A stretch of 39,748 bases of DNA, taken from the NCBI GenBank assembly GCA_903873715.1, contig CAIQPS010000133.1, positions 1 to 39,748 on the forward strand, read 5' to 3'. Positions 15,865 through 24,910 of the stretch are shown here, piece by piece. Source of the stretch: an uncultured Actinomycetes bacterium. GTDB taxonomy: Bacteria > Actinomycetota > Thermoleophilia > RBG-16-64-13. The notes beneath the pieces are model-generated. The model saw only the letters and a list, made by a program, of their open reading frames with translations. It ran no database searches and was not told the DNA's origin. The position numbers were made by a program, and so were the translations under genes. Each line of letters starts with the position of its first letter. The stretch's first letter is position 1.

Positions 15865-16737
15865 ATGCAGATCTACATCGACGGCGAGTACTACAGCAAA
15901 GAGGACGCGAAGCTCAGCGTCTTCGACCACGGTCTTCTCTACGGCGACGGCGTGTTCGAGGGTATCCGCACGTACAACGGCAGGGTATTCGAATGCGACG
16001 GCCACATCGACCGGCTGTACGCCTCGGCGCAGGTCATCGCCCTGGACATCCCCCTGTCCCGGCAGGAGATGATCGACGTCATGATGGAGACCATCCGCCG
16101 CAACGAGGCCTACGACGGTTATATCCGCCTGGTCGTCACCCGCGGCGTCGGCGACCTCGGCCTCAACCCGAGCAAGTGCCCCAAGGCCACTGTGTTCTGC
16201 ATCGCGAGCGGCATCACGCTGTATCCGGCCGAGGTCTATCAGAACGGCTTCAAGGTCGCGACGCTGTCCACGCGCCGCAACGACCCGCAGGCCATCAACC
16301 CGGCAGTCAAGAGCCTCAACTATCTCAACAACGTCATGGGCGCGCTCGAACTGCGCGACCGCGGCGTCAACGAGGGCCTGTTCCTCACCACCGCCGGTTA
16401 CGTGTGTGAGTGCACAGCGGACAACTTCTTCATGGTGAAGGGCCACAAGCTACTCACGCCGCATCCGGCGACGGGCGCGCTCAAGGGCATCACCAGGGGA
16501 GTGGCGATGAGACTGGCCGGCCTCATGGGCCTGGACGTGGAAGAGGGCTTCTACACCCTCTACGACGTCTACACCGCGGACGAGGCGTTCCTCACGGGCA
16601 CTGCCGCCGAGGTGGGGCCCATCGTGGAAGTGGACAAGCGGCCCATCGGCGCGGGAGTCCCCGGGCCGGTGACCAAAGAGATCATCTCCCGTTTCCACGA
16701 GTACGCGCAGAACTCGGGTACGCCGGTCGGCGCATAG
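15865..16737 (+). CDS. ilvE: Branched-chain amino acid aminotransferase (class IV)
   Basis: A 290-residue PLP enzyme of the fold-type IV aminotransferases, transferring the glutamate amino group to 2-oxo acids of Val, Leu and Ile. It shows DHGLLYGDGVFEGIRTYNG near residue 22, catalytic K149 in AVKSLNYLNN, the cofactor-phosphate helix GITRGVAMRLA, and the TGTAAEVGPI phosphate-cup motif. D-amino acid transaminase and 4-amino-4-deoxychorismate lyase share the fold, but FEGIRTY and the cimA neighbour favour BCAT. ATG 15865 follows CCAGGAGG. cimA begins 33 nt downstream. Confidence 0.9.
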   Translation: MQIYIDGEYYSKEDAKLSVFDHGLLYGDGVFEGIRTYNGRVFECDGHIDRLYASAQVIALDIPLSRQEMIDVMMETIRRNEAYDGYIRLVVTRGVGDLGLNPSKCPKATVFCIASGITLYPAEVYQNGFKVATLSTRRNDPQAINPAVKSLNYLNNVMGALELRDRGVNEGLFLTTAGYVCECTADNFFMVKGHKLLTPHPATGALKGITRGVAMRLAGLMGLDVEEGFYTLYDVYTADEAFLTGTAAEVGPIVEVDKRPIGAGVPGPVTKEIISRFHEYAQNSGTPVGA

Positions 16738-16770
16738 CGGCGCGCAGGAAGCTGCGACGGAGGCCCACGC

Positions 16771-18477
16771 ATGACCAGCGCCCGCCCGTTCCTGCTCTAC
16801 GACACCACCCTTCGCGACGGCATGCAGCGCGAGGGGATGAGCGTGTCCGTGGACGAGAAGGTACGCATCGCGGTGCGGCTGGCCGAGCTCGGCGTGCACA
16901 TCATCGAGGGCGGTTTTCCGGCATCCAACCCCAAGGACACGGAGTTCTTCCGCAAGCTGCAGGGGCAGGATCTGGGGTCCACCCGCGTCGCGGCCTTCGG
17001 CATGACCCGGGGGAAGGGCACCACTCCCGACAAGGATGAGAACCTCCGCGCTCTGGTGGACTGCTGGGCGCCCGTCTCGTGCATCGTGGGCAAGACCTGG
17101 GACCTGCACGTGGAGAAGGTGCTGCGTGTGGACCGGGCCGAGAACCTGCGGATGATCGGGGAATCGGTGCGCTATCTGCGCGAGCAGGGCAAGACCGTCC
17201 ACTACGATGCCGAGCATTTCTTCGACGGCTATGCGGCCCATCCCGAGTACGCGCTCGAATGTCTGCGCACGGCGGCTGACGCCGGGGCCGAGGCTGTAGT
17301 GCTGTGCGACACCAACGGCGCCACGCTGCCGATGTTCGTCGGAGAGGTGGTCGAGCGGGTGGTGGCCGAGCTGGGGAACATGTGCCGGGTGGCCATCCAC
17401 GCCCACAACGACGGTGGTTGCGCGGTGGCCAACTCGCTGATGGCCGTGGCCAAGGGCGCCGATTGCGTGCAGGGCACCATCAACGGCTACGGGGAGCGCT
17501 GCGGCAACGCCGACCTGTGCGCCATAATCCCCGACCTCAAGCTCAAGATGGGCGTGGACTGCATCTCCGACGAGGATCTCGCCGGTCTGACCGAGACCGC
17601 GCACTTCGTCGCCGAGCTCTGCAACGTGTCGCCCGATCCGCATCAGCCCTACGTGGGGCTGGATGCGTTCGCCCACAAGGGCGGTCTGCATATCTCGGCC
17701 ATGGAGCGCGATCCCCGGACCTTCCAGCACATCGACCCGGCGCTGGTGGGCAACGAGCCGCACGTACTGGTGTCGGAACTGGCGGGCAAGGCGACCATCA
17801 AACAGCGGGTCAAACAACTCGGCTACCCGGTGGACGAAGACCCGGCCCTCACCGACCGGGTGCTCGACCGCCTCAAGGACAAGGAGCACGAGGGCTACCA
17901 CTACGAAGCCGCGGACGCCTCCTTCGAACTGCTGGTGCGGTCGGAGATGGGGCTTGAGGCCGAACTGTTCCACCTCGAGGCCTTCCGCATCATCATCGAG
18001 CAGCGCGAGGACGGCTCCAGCCTCAGCGAGGCCACGGTCAAGGTCCACGTGGGCGACGAGCGCTTCATCGAGACGGCCGAAGGGAACGGTCCCGTCAACG
18101 CCCTCGACTCGGCGCTGCGCGCAGGGATCGAACGGCGCTTCCCGCACGTGCACGACATCCACCTGGTGAACTACCGGGTGCGCATCCTGGACGAGGACCG
18201 CGGCACCGCGGCCACCACCAGGGTCATCATCGACTCGTCCGACGGCCGGGACTGCTGGGGCAGCGTCGGCGTGGGCGAGAACATCGTGGAAGCTTCGTGG
18301 GAGGCGCTCGTGGATTCCATCACCTACGGGCTGCTGCTCGCCGCCGGGGCGTTCGAGGACGACATGAAACGGCCGGCCTCGCTATGCCGGGCCTCGGCCG
18401 AGGCCGAGGAGCCGGGGCGCCCGCCGGGCACCTGCGGGCTGTACGGGCGTTTCGACACCCAAGACAAGGCGGAGTGA
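16771..18477 (+). CDS. cimA: Citramalate synthase
   Basis: A 568-residue DRE-TIM metallolyase-type condensing enzyme making (R)-citramalate from pyruvate and acetyl-CoA, the entry to isoleucine without threonine deaminase. The catalytic barrel carries YDTTLRDGMQREG (5'-end metal/acid motif), HAHNDGGCAVANSL with the HxH metal ligands, and NGYGERCGNADL. The TIM-barrel linker HKGGLHISAM and a C-terminal LeuA-type regulatory domain (about 400-535) follow, which in this family binds the feedback inhibitor. The GMQxEG variant and the overall length fit the CimA family rather than LeuA or homocitrate synthase. A short Ala/Glu/Pro-rich tail is added. ATG 16771 follows GGAGG. The stop is one nucleotide from the next ATG. 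Confidence 0.92.
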   Translation: MTSARPFLLYDTTLRDGMQREGMSVSVDEKVRIAVRLAELGVHIIEGGFPASNPKDTEFFRKLQGQDLGSTRVAAFGMTRGKGTTPDKDENLRALVDCWAPVSCIVGKTWDLHVEKVLRVDRAENLRMIGESVRYLREQGKTVHYDAEHFFDGYAAHPEYALECLRTAADAGAEAVVLCDTNGATLPMFVGEVVERVVAELGNMCRVAIHAHNDGGCAVANSLMAVAKGADCVQGTINGYGERCGNADLCAIIPDLKLKMGVDCISDEDLAGLTETAHFVAELCNVSPDPHQPYVGLDAFAHKGGLHISAMERDPRTFQHIDPALVGNEPHVLVSELAGKATIKQRVKQLGYPVDEDPALTDRVLDRLKDKEHEGYHYEAADASFELLVRSEMGLEAELFHLEAFRIIIEQREDGSSLSEATVKVHVGDERFIETAEGNGPVNALDSALRAGIERRFPHVHDIHLVNYRVRILDEDRGTAATTRVIIDSSDGRDCWGSVGVGENIVEASWEALVDSITYGLLLAAGAFEDDMKRPASLCRASAEAEEPGRPPGTCGLYGRFDTQDKAE

Positions 18478-18478
18478 G

Positions 18479-19276
18479 ATGAAGATCGGGCGCATCCTCC
18501 TGGACGGCGAGGCCTTCGAGGTCAGCGTCGTCTGCAACGGCTACCAGATACTCGGCACCGGCGAGCGGGCCGGCACCGTGGTGTCCGACCAGGACGCGGT
18601 CCTGCTGCCCCCTGTCGCTCCCGGCAAGATCCTGGGCGTGGGGTGGAACTTCCGCGAGCACATGAAGGAGATGGAGGTCCGGCGGGCCGGCGGTGAAGCG
18701 GTGGTTCCGGCGCCGGTGCAGACGGCGGAAGAGGTGCCGCCGCCGATCCTGTTCTTCAAGCCTCCGTCCAGCCTCATCGGGCACCGCGACGCGATCGTTT
18801 ATCCCAAGGACGCCACCAGGGTGGAGTACGAGGGTGAGTTGGCCGTGGCCATAGCCCGCGACACCCGCAGGGTGACCCCCGAGGAGGCCAAGCACGCAGT
18901 CCTGGGTTGGACCTGCGCCAACGACGTCACCGAGCGCGACCTGCAGGCCCAGGACAAGCAGTGGTGGAGGGCCAAGGGCATGGAGACCTTCGCCGTGGCC
19001 GGCCCGTTCCTGGAGACCGAGGCCCCCGGCCCCGACGCCTGGATCCGCACCCGGGTCAACGGGGTCACGCGCCAGCAAGGCCAGGTGCGCGACATGTTCC
19101 GCGACGCGTACGAGATCATCTCCCTGGTGAGCCAGTCGATGACCCTCCAGCGCGGCGACCTCATCATGCTCGGCACCCCGCCCGGCGTCGGCGAACTCAA
19201 GCCGGGCGACGAGGTGGAGGTCGAGATCGAGGGCGTGGGCTACCTGAGCAACCCGGTCGTGGCCGAGGCCGAGTGA
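18479..19276 (+). CDS. Fumarylacetoacetate hydrolase-family protein
   Basis: A 265-residue FAH-superfamily enzyme. It starts with a small N-terminal domain, then ILGVGWNFREHMKEM, FFKPPSSLIGH, the metal-binding VEYEGELAVAIAR (two Glu) and CANDVTERDLQ (Asp), the catalytic-site lysine in WWRAKGMETF, and the C-terminal GTPPGVGELKPGDEVEVEIEG. Members cleave or isomerise 2-oxo-dienoic acids or decarboxylate oxaloacetate; the substrate here is unknown. It is tightly linked to cimA (1-nt gap) and overlaps the cupin gene by four bases (GTGA). A role in 2-oxo acid or oxaloacetate housekeeping near pyruvate-derived metabolism is conceivable, but this is inference. Confidence 0.9.
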   Translation: MKIGRILLDGEAFEVSVVCNGYQILGTGERAGTVVSDQDAVLLPPVAPGKILGVGWNFREHMKEMEVRRAGGEAVVPAPVQTAEEVPPPILFFKPPSSLIGHRDAIVYPKDATRVEYEGELAVAIARDTRRVTPEEAKHAVLGWTCANDVTERDLQAQDKQWWRAKGMETFAVAGPFLETEAPGPDAWIRTRVNGVTRQQGQVRDMFRDAYEIISLVSQSMTLQRGDLIMLGTPPGVGELKPGDEVEVEIEGVGYLSNPVVAEAE

Positions 19277-19809
19277 TCCGCGCGGCGGAGCCTGCCGGTC
19301 TCCGGCTGGAAGGGCTGAGCGCCGCCCAGGTGGCGGAGGTGCTCGGGATGTCGCCCCACCGTGAGGGCGGCTATTACCGGGAGACCTACCGGTCCGCCAT
19401 CGCCACGCCGACGCCCGCCGGCATGCGCTCGCTGTGCACGGCCATCCTGTACATGCTCACGGCGGACGACCCCAGCCGGTTCCACCGGCTCCGCTTCGAC
19501 GAGATGTGGTTCTTCCACGCGGGCTCTCCCGTGGAGATGGTGGTCCTCGGCCCCACCGAGACCGCCGTGCTGGGCCCCCGCGCCCCGCAGGCGCTCGCCC
19601 CCGGAGGCCGCTGGATGGCCGCCCGGATCGTGGAAGGCGCCGGGCAAGGGGAGGCCGCGGTGGCCGGGGCGGGTCCCGCGTGGGCCCTCGTCGGCTGTGT
19701 GGTCAACCCGGGCTTCGAGTACGAGGACTTCGAACAGCCGGGGCGGGACGTTCTCTTGGAAGCCTACCCGGAGGCCGGGGAGTACATCCGCGCTCTCGCG
19801 CGCCGTTGA
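19273..19809 (+). CDS. DUF985 cupin-family protein
   Basis: A 178-residue single-domain cupin of the DUF985 (Cupin_5) family. It shows the helical start SAAQVAEVLGMSPHREGGYY, then RETYRS, the central HRLRFDEMWFFHAGSPVEM, and the closing strand VNPGFEYEDFE. The function of the family is unknown; the pocket residues suggest binding of a small ligand or metal. It starts at GTG 19273 inside the FAH stop (GTGA overlap), so it is translated with it. It is the last gene before an intergenic region containing the dnaE promoter. The coding frame is open further upstream, but that part lies over the FAH gene. Confidence 0.87.
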   Translation: MIRAAEPAGLRLEGLSAAQVAEVLGMSPHREGGYYRETYRSAIATPTPAGMRSLCTAILYMLTADDPSRFHRLRFDEMWFFHAGSPVEMVVLGPTETAVLGPRAPQALAPGGRWMAARIVEGAGQGEAAVAGAGPAWALVGCVVNPGFEYEDFEQPGRDVLLEAYPEAGEYIRALARR

Positions 19810-19859
19810 GCCGGGGAGGATGAATCCCGCTCACAGCGGATTTTGTTCACTCCTGGCGC

Positions 19860-19887
19860 TTGACGGTAGGGGCGGTTCGGGTAGAAT
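19860..19887 (+). promoter_or_regulatory. Promoter of dnaE(-hisD)
   Basis: TTGACG (19860-19865), a 16-nt spacer and TAGAAT (19882-19887) are close to the housekeeping sigma consensus. The predicted start near 19894 leaves a leader of about 45 nt. Confidence 0.7.
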
Positions 19888-19938
19888 CGAGCGATAGGAG
19901 TTTCCGACACTCCGCCATTTCCAGGGAGTTTTGCAGGC

Positions 19939-22900
19939 TTGTCGTCACCGTCCGCAACCACCACGACCGAAGAGCAGGGGCAGCCCCAGTCCGGGTTCTG
20001 CCATCTTCACGTCCACACGCACTACTCCGCCCTGGACGGCGCGTGCAAGGTGGACCAGTTGGTGGCGCGCGCGGCGGAGATGGGCATGCCGGCCCTCGCC
20101 ATCACCGACCACGGGGTGCTCTCGGGCATCATCCAGTTCTATCAGCAGTGCAAGAAGAAGGGCGTCAAGCCCATCATCGGCCTCGAGACCTACGTCGTGG
20201 AGGACCGGTTCCGCAAGGATGCCGGCAACGAGCAGCGCTGGCATCTCACCCTCCTCGCAAAGGATGACACCGGCTACAAGAACCTGCTCAAGCTCGGCAG
20301 CCTCGCCTTTCTCGAGGGCTACTATTACAAGCCCCGCACCGACTACGACCTGCTGAGGCAGCACTCCGAGGGCATCATCTGCCTCTCCGGCTGCGCCACG
20401 GGCCGGCTGTCGCGCGCGTTGAAGGACGGCCAGGTCGAGGAGGGCGAGAGGGAGATCCGCCGCCTCATCGACATCTTCGGGGAGGACGACGTCTACCTGG
20501 AGATGCAGGAGACCGGCATCGAGGAGCTGGCCGGCATCAACCCGTACCTGGTGCAGCTGGCGGAGAAGACGGGCCTCAAACTCGTGGCCACCAACGACGT
20601 CCACTATCTGCGCGAGGACGACGCCACCGCGCACGACGTGCTGCTCTGCATCCAGACCGGTTCCCGGTTGTCCGAAGAGAACCGCATGCGCTTCTCGTCC
20701 GATGAGTTCTTCTTCAAGAGCGAAGACGAGATGCTCAGGATGTTCCGGGAGCACCCGGAGGCCGTGGCCAACACGGCCGAGGTGGCGGAGCGCTGCAACG
20801 TTGAGATAGACCTCGAAGGCATGCTCATCCCGCACTACCCCACGCCCGACGGTTCGGAAGAAGCCGCCTACCTGCGCGAGCAGTGCGAGTTGGGCCTCCA
20901 GCGCCGCTACGGCGACGACGTCACCCCCGAGATCCGGGAGCGCCTGGAGAGCGAACTGGCCGTGGTGGAGAAGATGGGCTTCCCGGCCTACTTCCTCATC
21001 GTGTGGGACTTCGTCACCTACGCCAAGAAGTCCGGGATCCCGGTGGGTCCCGGCCGCGGATCGGCTGCCGGCTCGCTGGTGTCGTATCTGCTGGGCATCA
21101 CCGACCTCGACCCGATCAAGTACAAACTGCTGTTCGAGCGGTTCCTCAACCCCGACCGCATCAGCATGCCCGATATCGACATGGACTTCTCGGTCATCGG
21201 GCGCGAGCGCGTGATCGAGTACGTGGCGCAAAAGTACGGGCGCGACCGGGTGGCGCAGATCGCCACGTTCGGCACCATCAAGGCGCGGCAGGCCATCCGC
21301 GACGCCGCGCGCGTCATGGACGTGCCCTACAACCAGGCCGACCGCATAGCCAAGCTGGTCCCCGAGGTGCTCAACATCACCCTCGACGACGCGCTGAACG
21401 ACACCAAGAGCGACCTGCGCAAGGCCTACGACTCCGAGGAGCTGGTCAAGCAGGTCGTGGACATGGCTCGGCCGCTCGAGGGTCTCATCCGCCAGGACTC
21501 CATCCACGCCGCCGGCGTGGTCATCTCCAAGAGCCCGCTCACCGACTACGTGCCGCTCATGCAGAAGGGCGACGCCGAGGTGGTCACCCAGGTCTCCATG
21601 ACCGACGTGGAGAAGCTCGGCCTGCTCAAGATGGACTTCCTGGGCCTGCGCAACCTGGACGTCATCGACCAGGCCGCCAAGATCATCCGCGCGGGCGGCG
21701 AGCCGGACTTCGACATCGAGGCCATCCCGCTCGACGACGCCGAGACGTACCGCATGCTGGCTCGCGGCGACTCGGAAGGCGTGTTCCAGTTCGAATCGAG
21801 CGGCATGCGCGACGCCCTCCGGGACATCCAGCCCACCCAGTTCGACGACCTCATCGCCCTCGTGGCGCTGTACCGTCCCGGTCCCATGGACTACATCCCG
21901 GTCTACGCGAAGAACAAGCGCGACCCCTCGCAGGTGAAGTTCGAGGACCCGCGCCTGGAACCGATCGTCGGCCCCACCTACGGCGTGGCCATCTACCAAG
22001 AGCAGCTGATGGAGATCTCCAAGGTCATCGGCGGGTTCACGCCGGCCAAGGCGGACGACCTGCGCAAGGCCATCGGCAAGAAGCTCAAGGACAAGATGGA
22101 CGCGCTGGAGCCCAAGTTCCGCGAGGGCGCTGCGGCCAACAACACCGAGCCGAAGGTCATCCATTTCCTCTGGGCGCTCATGCAGAAGGCCGGCGACTAC
22201 TCGTTCAACAAGTCGCACGCCGCCTGCTACGCGCTCATCTCCTATCGCACCGCCTACCTCAAGGCCAAGTACCCGGTGCAGTACATGGCGGCCCTCATCT
22301 CGAGCGTCATGGACACCAAGGACAAGGTGCCCTTCTACGTCAACGTGGCGAACGACATGGGCATCGAGGTGCTGCCTCCGGACATCAACGAGTCGGTGGT
22401 GGACTTCCGGGATGTCGACGGCCGCATCCGCTTCGGCCTCAACGCCGTGAAGAACGTGGGGGAGACCGCCATCCGCAACATCCTGGACGCCCGGGAGAAG
22501 GACGGCCCGTTCCACGGCCTGTTCGAGTTCTGCGAGCGCGTCGACCTGGGCGTGGTCAACCAGAGGGCCATAGAGAGCCTGCTCAAGTCGGGGGCCATGG
22601 ATTCGGTCGGCCCTTCGCGTCGCGGGATGCTCCAGGTGCTGCCCCAGGCCATGGCCCACGGCAAGAAGATCAAGGCCGACAGCGACAAGGGCCAAGGCTC
22701 CATCTTCGACCTGTTCGCCGAGGCCGAGCCGGCGCCGAGCAAGACCGGGTCGCGCCACCGGTCCGCGGCGCGCGTCACCGGCGCGCCCCCCGTCGAGATC
22801 CCCACGGACGACTTCAGCAAGGAGGAACTGCTCGCGCTCGAGAAGGAGACCCTGGGTCTCTACGTGAGCTCGCATCCTCTCAAAGACCTGCGCCAGCAGA

Positions 22901-23514
22901 TCCGCCGCGACACGGGGCACCTCATCGGCCAGTTGGACGAACTGCCGGACGGTACGGTCACCACCATCATCGGGATGATCAGCACCGTCAAGAAGATCAC
23001 CACCAAGCGGTCCGGCGAGACGATGGCGTTCGTGACCGTGGAAGGTCTCGAGGGCCAGGTGGAGATGCTCTGCTTCCCCTCCTTCTACAACGAGAACCGG
23101 GACCTCCTGGCCGAGGACAAGGTCGTAAAGATCAAAGGCCGCGTGGACCACAAGGACGAGGCCGAGATCAAGTTCATCCCGATGGTCATCGAGGCCTACA
23201 CGCCCAAGACGGGGCTGGAGCCGGTCGCGCTCAGCGTGGACGGGGAATCCCTGCCCTACACGGTCATAGACGACCTCAAGCGCATCCTGGTGCGTTTCCC
23301 GGGCCCCTGCCACGTGGAGATGCACGTCAAGCACGGCGACGTCTCCCGGAGGCTGCGCCTCGGGGACGGCTACAAAGTGGAACCGCACTCCAGCCTGTTC
23401 GCAGAACTGAAGGCCCTTCTGGGCGAGTCCTGCGTCTATCAGGGGCTGCCCGCCAACGGTAACGGCAACGGCAACGGCTACGCCGGGTCGAACGGCTTCG
23501 GCGGCCGGGTCTAG
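19939..23514 (+). CDS. dnaE: DNA polymerase III alpha subunit
   Basis: A 1191-residue replicative polymerase of the DnaE1 class. The order is: a PHP domain beginning CHLHVHTHYSALDGA with ITDHG, its metal-binding residues apparently intact, so proofreading-type or structural metal binding is possible; the palm with GPGRGSAAGSLVSYLLG and PDIDMDF (catalytic D412, D414); the third catalytic Asp in LLKMDFLGLRNL; fingers with VALYRPGPMDYIP; the tandem helix-hairpin-helix region; and an OB fold near residues 1010-1090 (TVTTIIGMIS). The end is a short Asn-Gly repeat tail instead of a recognisable clamp-binding motif. The start appears to be TTG 19939, the last candidate before the PHP domain. hisD follows after 15 nt, probably on the same transcript. 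Confidence 0.95.
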   Translation: MSSPSATTTTEEQGQPQSGFCHLHVHTHYSALDGACKVDQLVARAAEMGMPALAITDHGVLSGIIQFYQQCKKKGVKPIIGLETYVVEDRFRKDAGNEQRWHLTLLAKDDTGYKNLLKLGSLAFLEGYYYKPRTDYDLLRQHSEGIICLSGCATGRLSRALKDGQVEEGEREIRRLIDIFGEDDVYLEMQETGIEELAGINPYLVQLAEKTGLKLVATNDVHYLREDDATAHDVLLCIQTGSRLSEENRMRFSSDEFFFKSEDEMLRMFREHPEAVANTAEVAERCNVEIDLEGMLIPHYPTPDGSEEAAYLREQCELGLQRRYGDDVTPEIRERLESELAVVEKMGFPAYFLIVWDFVTYAKKSGIPVGPGRGSAAGSLVSYLLGITDLDPIKYKLLFERFLNPDRISMPDIDMDFSVIGRERVIEYVAQKYGRDRVAQIATFGTIKARQAIRDAARVMDVPYNQADRIAKLVPEVLNITLDDALNDTKSDLRKAYDSEELVKQVVDMARPLEGLIRQDSIHAAGVVISKSPLTDYVPLMQKGDAEVVTQVSMTDVEKLGLLKMDFLGLRNLDVIDQAAKIIRAGGEPDFDIEAIPLDDAETYRMLARGDSEGVFQFESSGMRDALRDIQPTQFDDLIALVALYRPGPMDYIPVYAKNKRDPSQVKFEDPRLEPIVGPTYGVAIYQEQLMEISKVIGGFTPAKADDLRKAIGKKLKDKMDALEPKFREGAAANNTEPKVIHFLWALMQKAGDYSFNKSHAACYALISYRTAYLKAKYPVQYMAALISSVMDTKDKVPFYVNVANDMGIEVLPPDINESVVDFRDVDGRIRFGLNAVKNVGETAIRNILDAREKDGPFHGLFEFCERVDLGVVNQRAIESLLKSGAMDSVGPSRRGMLQVLPQAMAHGKKIKADSDKGQGSIFDLFAEAEPAPSKTGSRHRSAARVTGAPPVEIPTDDFSKEELLALEKETLGLYVSSHPLKDLRQQIRRDTGHLIGQLDELPDGTVTTIIGMISTVKKITTKRSGETMAFVTVEGLEGQVEMLCFPSFYNENRDLLAEDKVVKIKGRVDHKDEAEIKFIPMVIEAYTPKTGLEPVALSVDGESLPYTVIDDLKRILVRFPGPCHVEMHVKHGDVSRRLRLGDGYKVEPHSSLFAELKALLGESCVYQGLPANGNGNGNGYAGSNGFGGRV

Positions 23515-23529
23515 CCGAGGGCACCGGCG

Positions 23530-24852
23530 GTGAGGATCAAACAACTGGCCTTGGTCTCCGTGGCCGCCGAAGTGGCGGCGCTCCGGCCCACCCAGGAATC
23601 CAGCCGCGACATCTCCGACCGGGTGGCCGCCATCCTGGCCGACGTCCGCACGCGGGGCGACGCGGGCGTGGCAGCCGCCACCGCGCGCTTCGACTGGCCC
23701 GAGGCGAGCGCATCCACCATCGCAGTGCCACGGTCCGATCTCGACGCCGCCTACGCGGAAGTGGCTCCGGAACTGCTCCAAGCTCTGCAGACCACGCGCG
23801 ACAACTGCACGTTCTTCCACCGCCACGAACTGCGCGACGACTGGGAGGACACCGGCTCTCAGGGGCAGAAACTGGGCATCCGCCACCTGCCGGTGCAGCG
23901 CGCGGGGCTGTACGTGCCCGGCGGGCTCGGGGTCTACGCCTCCACCGTGATCATGAACTCCGTCCCGGCCCTCGTGGCGGGGGTCGAAGAACTCGTCATC
24001 TGCACCCCGCCGGGCAGGGTCGGCTCGGTGAACGGCTCGGTACTGGCCGCGGCCAGGCTCATGGGTGTGGAGCGCGTGTTCCGCGCCGGCGGCGCGCAGG
24101 CGATCGCCGCGATGGCCTACGGCACGGAGACGGTGCCCCGCGTGGACGTCATCTGCGGGCCCGGTAACGCCTACGTGATGGAAGCCAAGCGGCAGGTGTA
24201 CGGCAGTGTGGGCATCGACAGCCTGGCCGGCCCCAGCGAGGTGTTGGTCGTCGCCGATTCGACCGCCCATCCCGAGTGGATCGCCGCGGACATGCTCGCC
24301 CAGGAAGAGCACGGGAGCGGGGCGGAGGCTCTGCTCGTCGCCGATTCGCAGGGACTGTGCGAGGCGGTCGAGCGCGCTATCGCTGCCGCCGTGTCGGCGG
24401 CGGTGGAGAGCGGCGCCGTCCGGGGCGGCGCCGGCGGTCCTGATCTGGGCGCTCGGCGCTTCTGGGCGTTCCATCCGGCCCCAGGCGAGGACTTCCTCGA
24501 ACTGGCGGCCGCTCTCGTCAACACCTACGCGCCGGAGCACCTGGAGGTCCAGGTGGCCGATCCGCGGGGCTTTCTCGCGAACGTGCGCTCTGCGGGGGCC
24601 ATCTTCGTCGGTCACGGCACCCCCACCGCCTTTGGCGACTACATCGCCGGCAGCAACCACGTGCTCCCCACGGGAGGCTCGGCGCGCTTCTCCTCACCCC
24701 TGTCGGTCGACACGTTCATGCGCAAGTCGTCGTACGTGGAGATGACCGACGAGGCCGCCCGGGAACTGGCGCCTCGTCTCGCCACGATCGCCGACAGCGA
24801 GGGGTTCTGGTTCCACCGCCGCTCGGCGGAGCTTCGGGCCGAGGGGGACTAG
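23530..24852 (+). CDS. hisD: Histidinol dehydrogenase
   Basis: A 440-residue Zn2+-dependent enzyme that oxidises L-histidinol in two NAD+-linked steps to histidine. It shows VQRAGLYVPGG, RAGGAQAIAAMAYGT, CGPGNAYVMEAKR, the zinc-site AQEEHGSGAEA, the catalytic pair E336/H337 in NTYAPEHLE, and DYIAGSNHVLPTGG. The length is normal. GTG 23530 lies 15 nt after dnaE, so co-transcription is likely. The rest of the his genes resume only at 27634, separated by a convergent minus-strand signalling gene. Confidence 0.95.
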   Translation: MRIKQLALVSVAAEVAALRPTQESSRDISDRVAAILADVRTRGDAGVAAATARFDWPEASASTIAVPRSDLDAAYAEVAPELLQALQTTRDNCTFFHRHELRDDWEDTGSQGQKLGIRHLPVQRAGLYVPGGLGVYASTVIMNSVPALVAGVEELVICTPPGRVGSVNGSVLAAARLMGVERVFRAGGAQAIAAMAYGTETVPRVDVICGPGNAYVMEAKRQVYGSVGIDSLAGPSEVLVVADSTAHPEWIAADMLAQEEHGSGAEALLVADSQGLCEAVERAIAAAVSAAVESGAVRGGAGGPDLGARRFWAFHPAPGEDFLELAAALVNTYAPEHLEVQVADPRGFLANVRSAGAIFVGHGTPTAFGDYIAGSNHVLPTGGSARFSSPLSVDTFMRKSSYVEMTDEAARELAPRLATIADSEGFWFHRRSAELRAEGD

Positions 24853-24910
24853 GGGCCGGGCGATCCCTGCACCCGGTCGATCTCTGGGCCGGGCGCCCTG
24901 AGGGCCGCTG

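Noticed and set aside
16450-18162. Minus-strand open frame opposite ilvE/cimA (570 codons)
   Set aside because: Antisense of cimA; its composition reflects GC-biased third positions and no motif is seen.
19945-24660. Very long minus-strand open frame (1571 codons) opposite dnaE and hisD
   Set aside because: It mirrors two certain plus-strand genes. Its Val/Asp/His/Gly/Leu-rich composition is what the antisense of GC-rich coding sequence gives, and it contains no recognisable domain.
24853-24910. Repeated GGGCCGGGCG words between hisD and the c-di-GMP gene as a terminator
   Set aside because: They are direct rather than inverted repeats, and only weak stems can be drawn.
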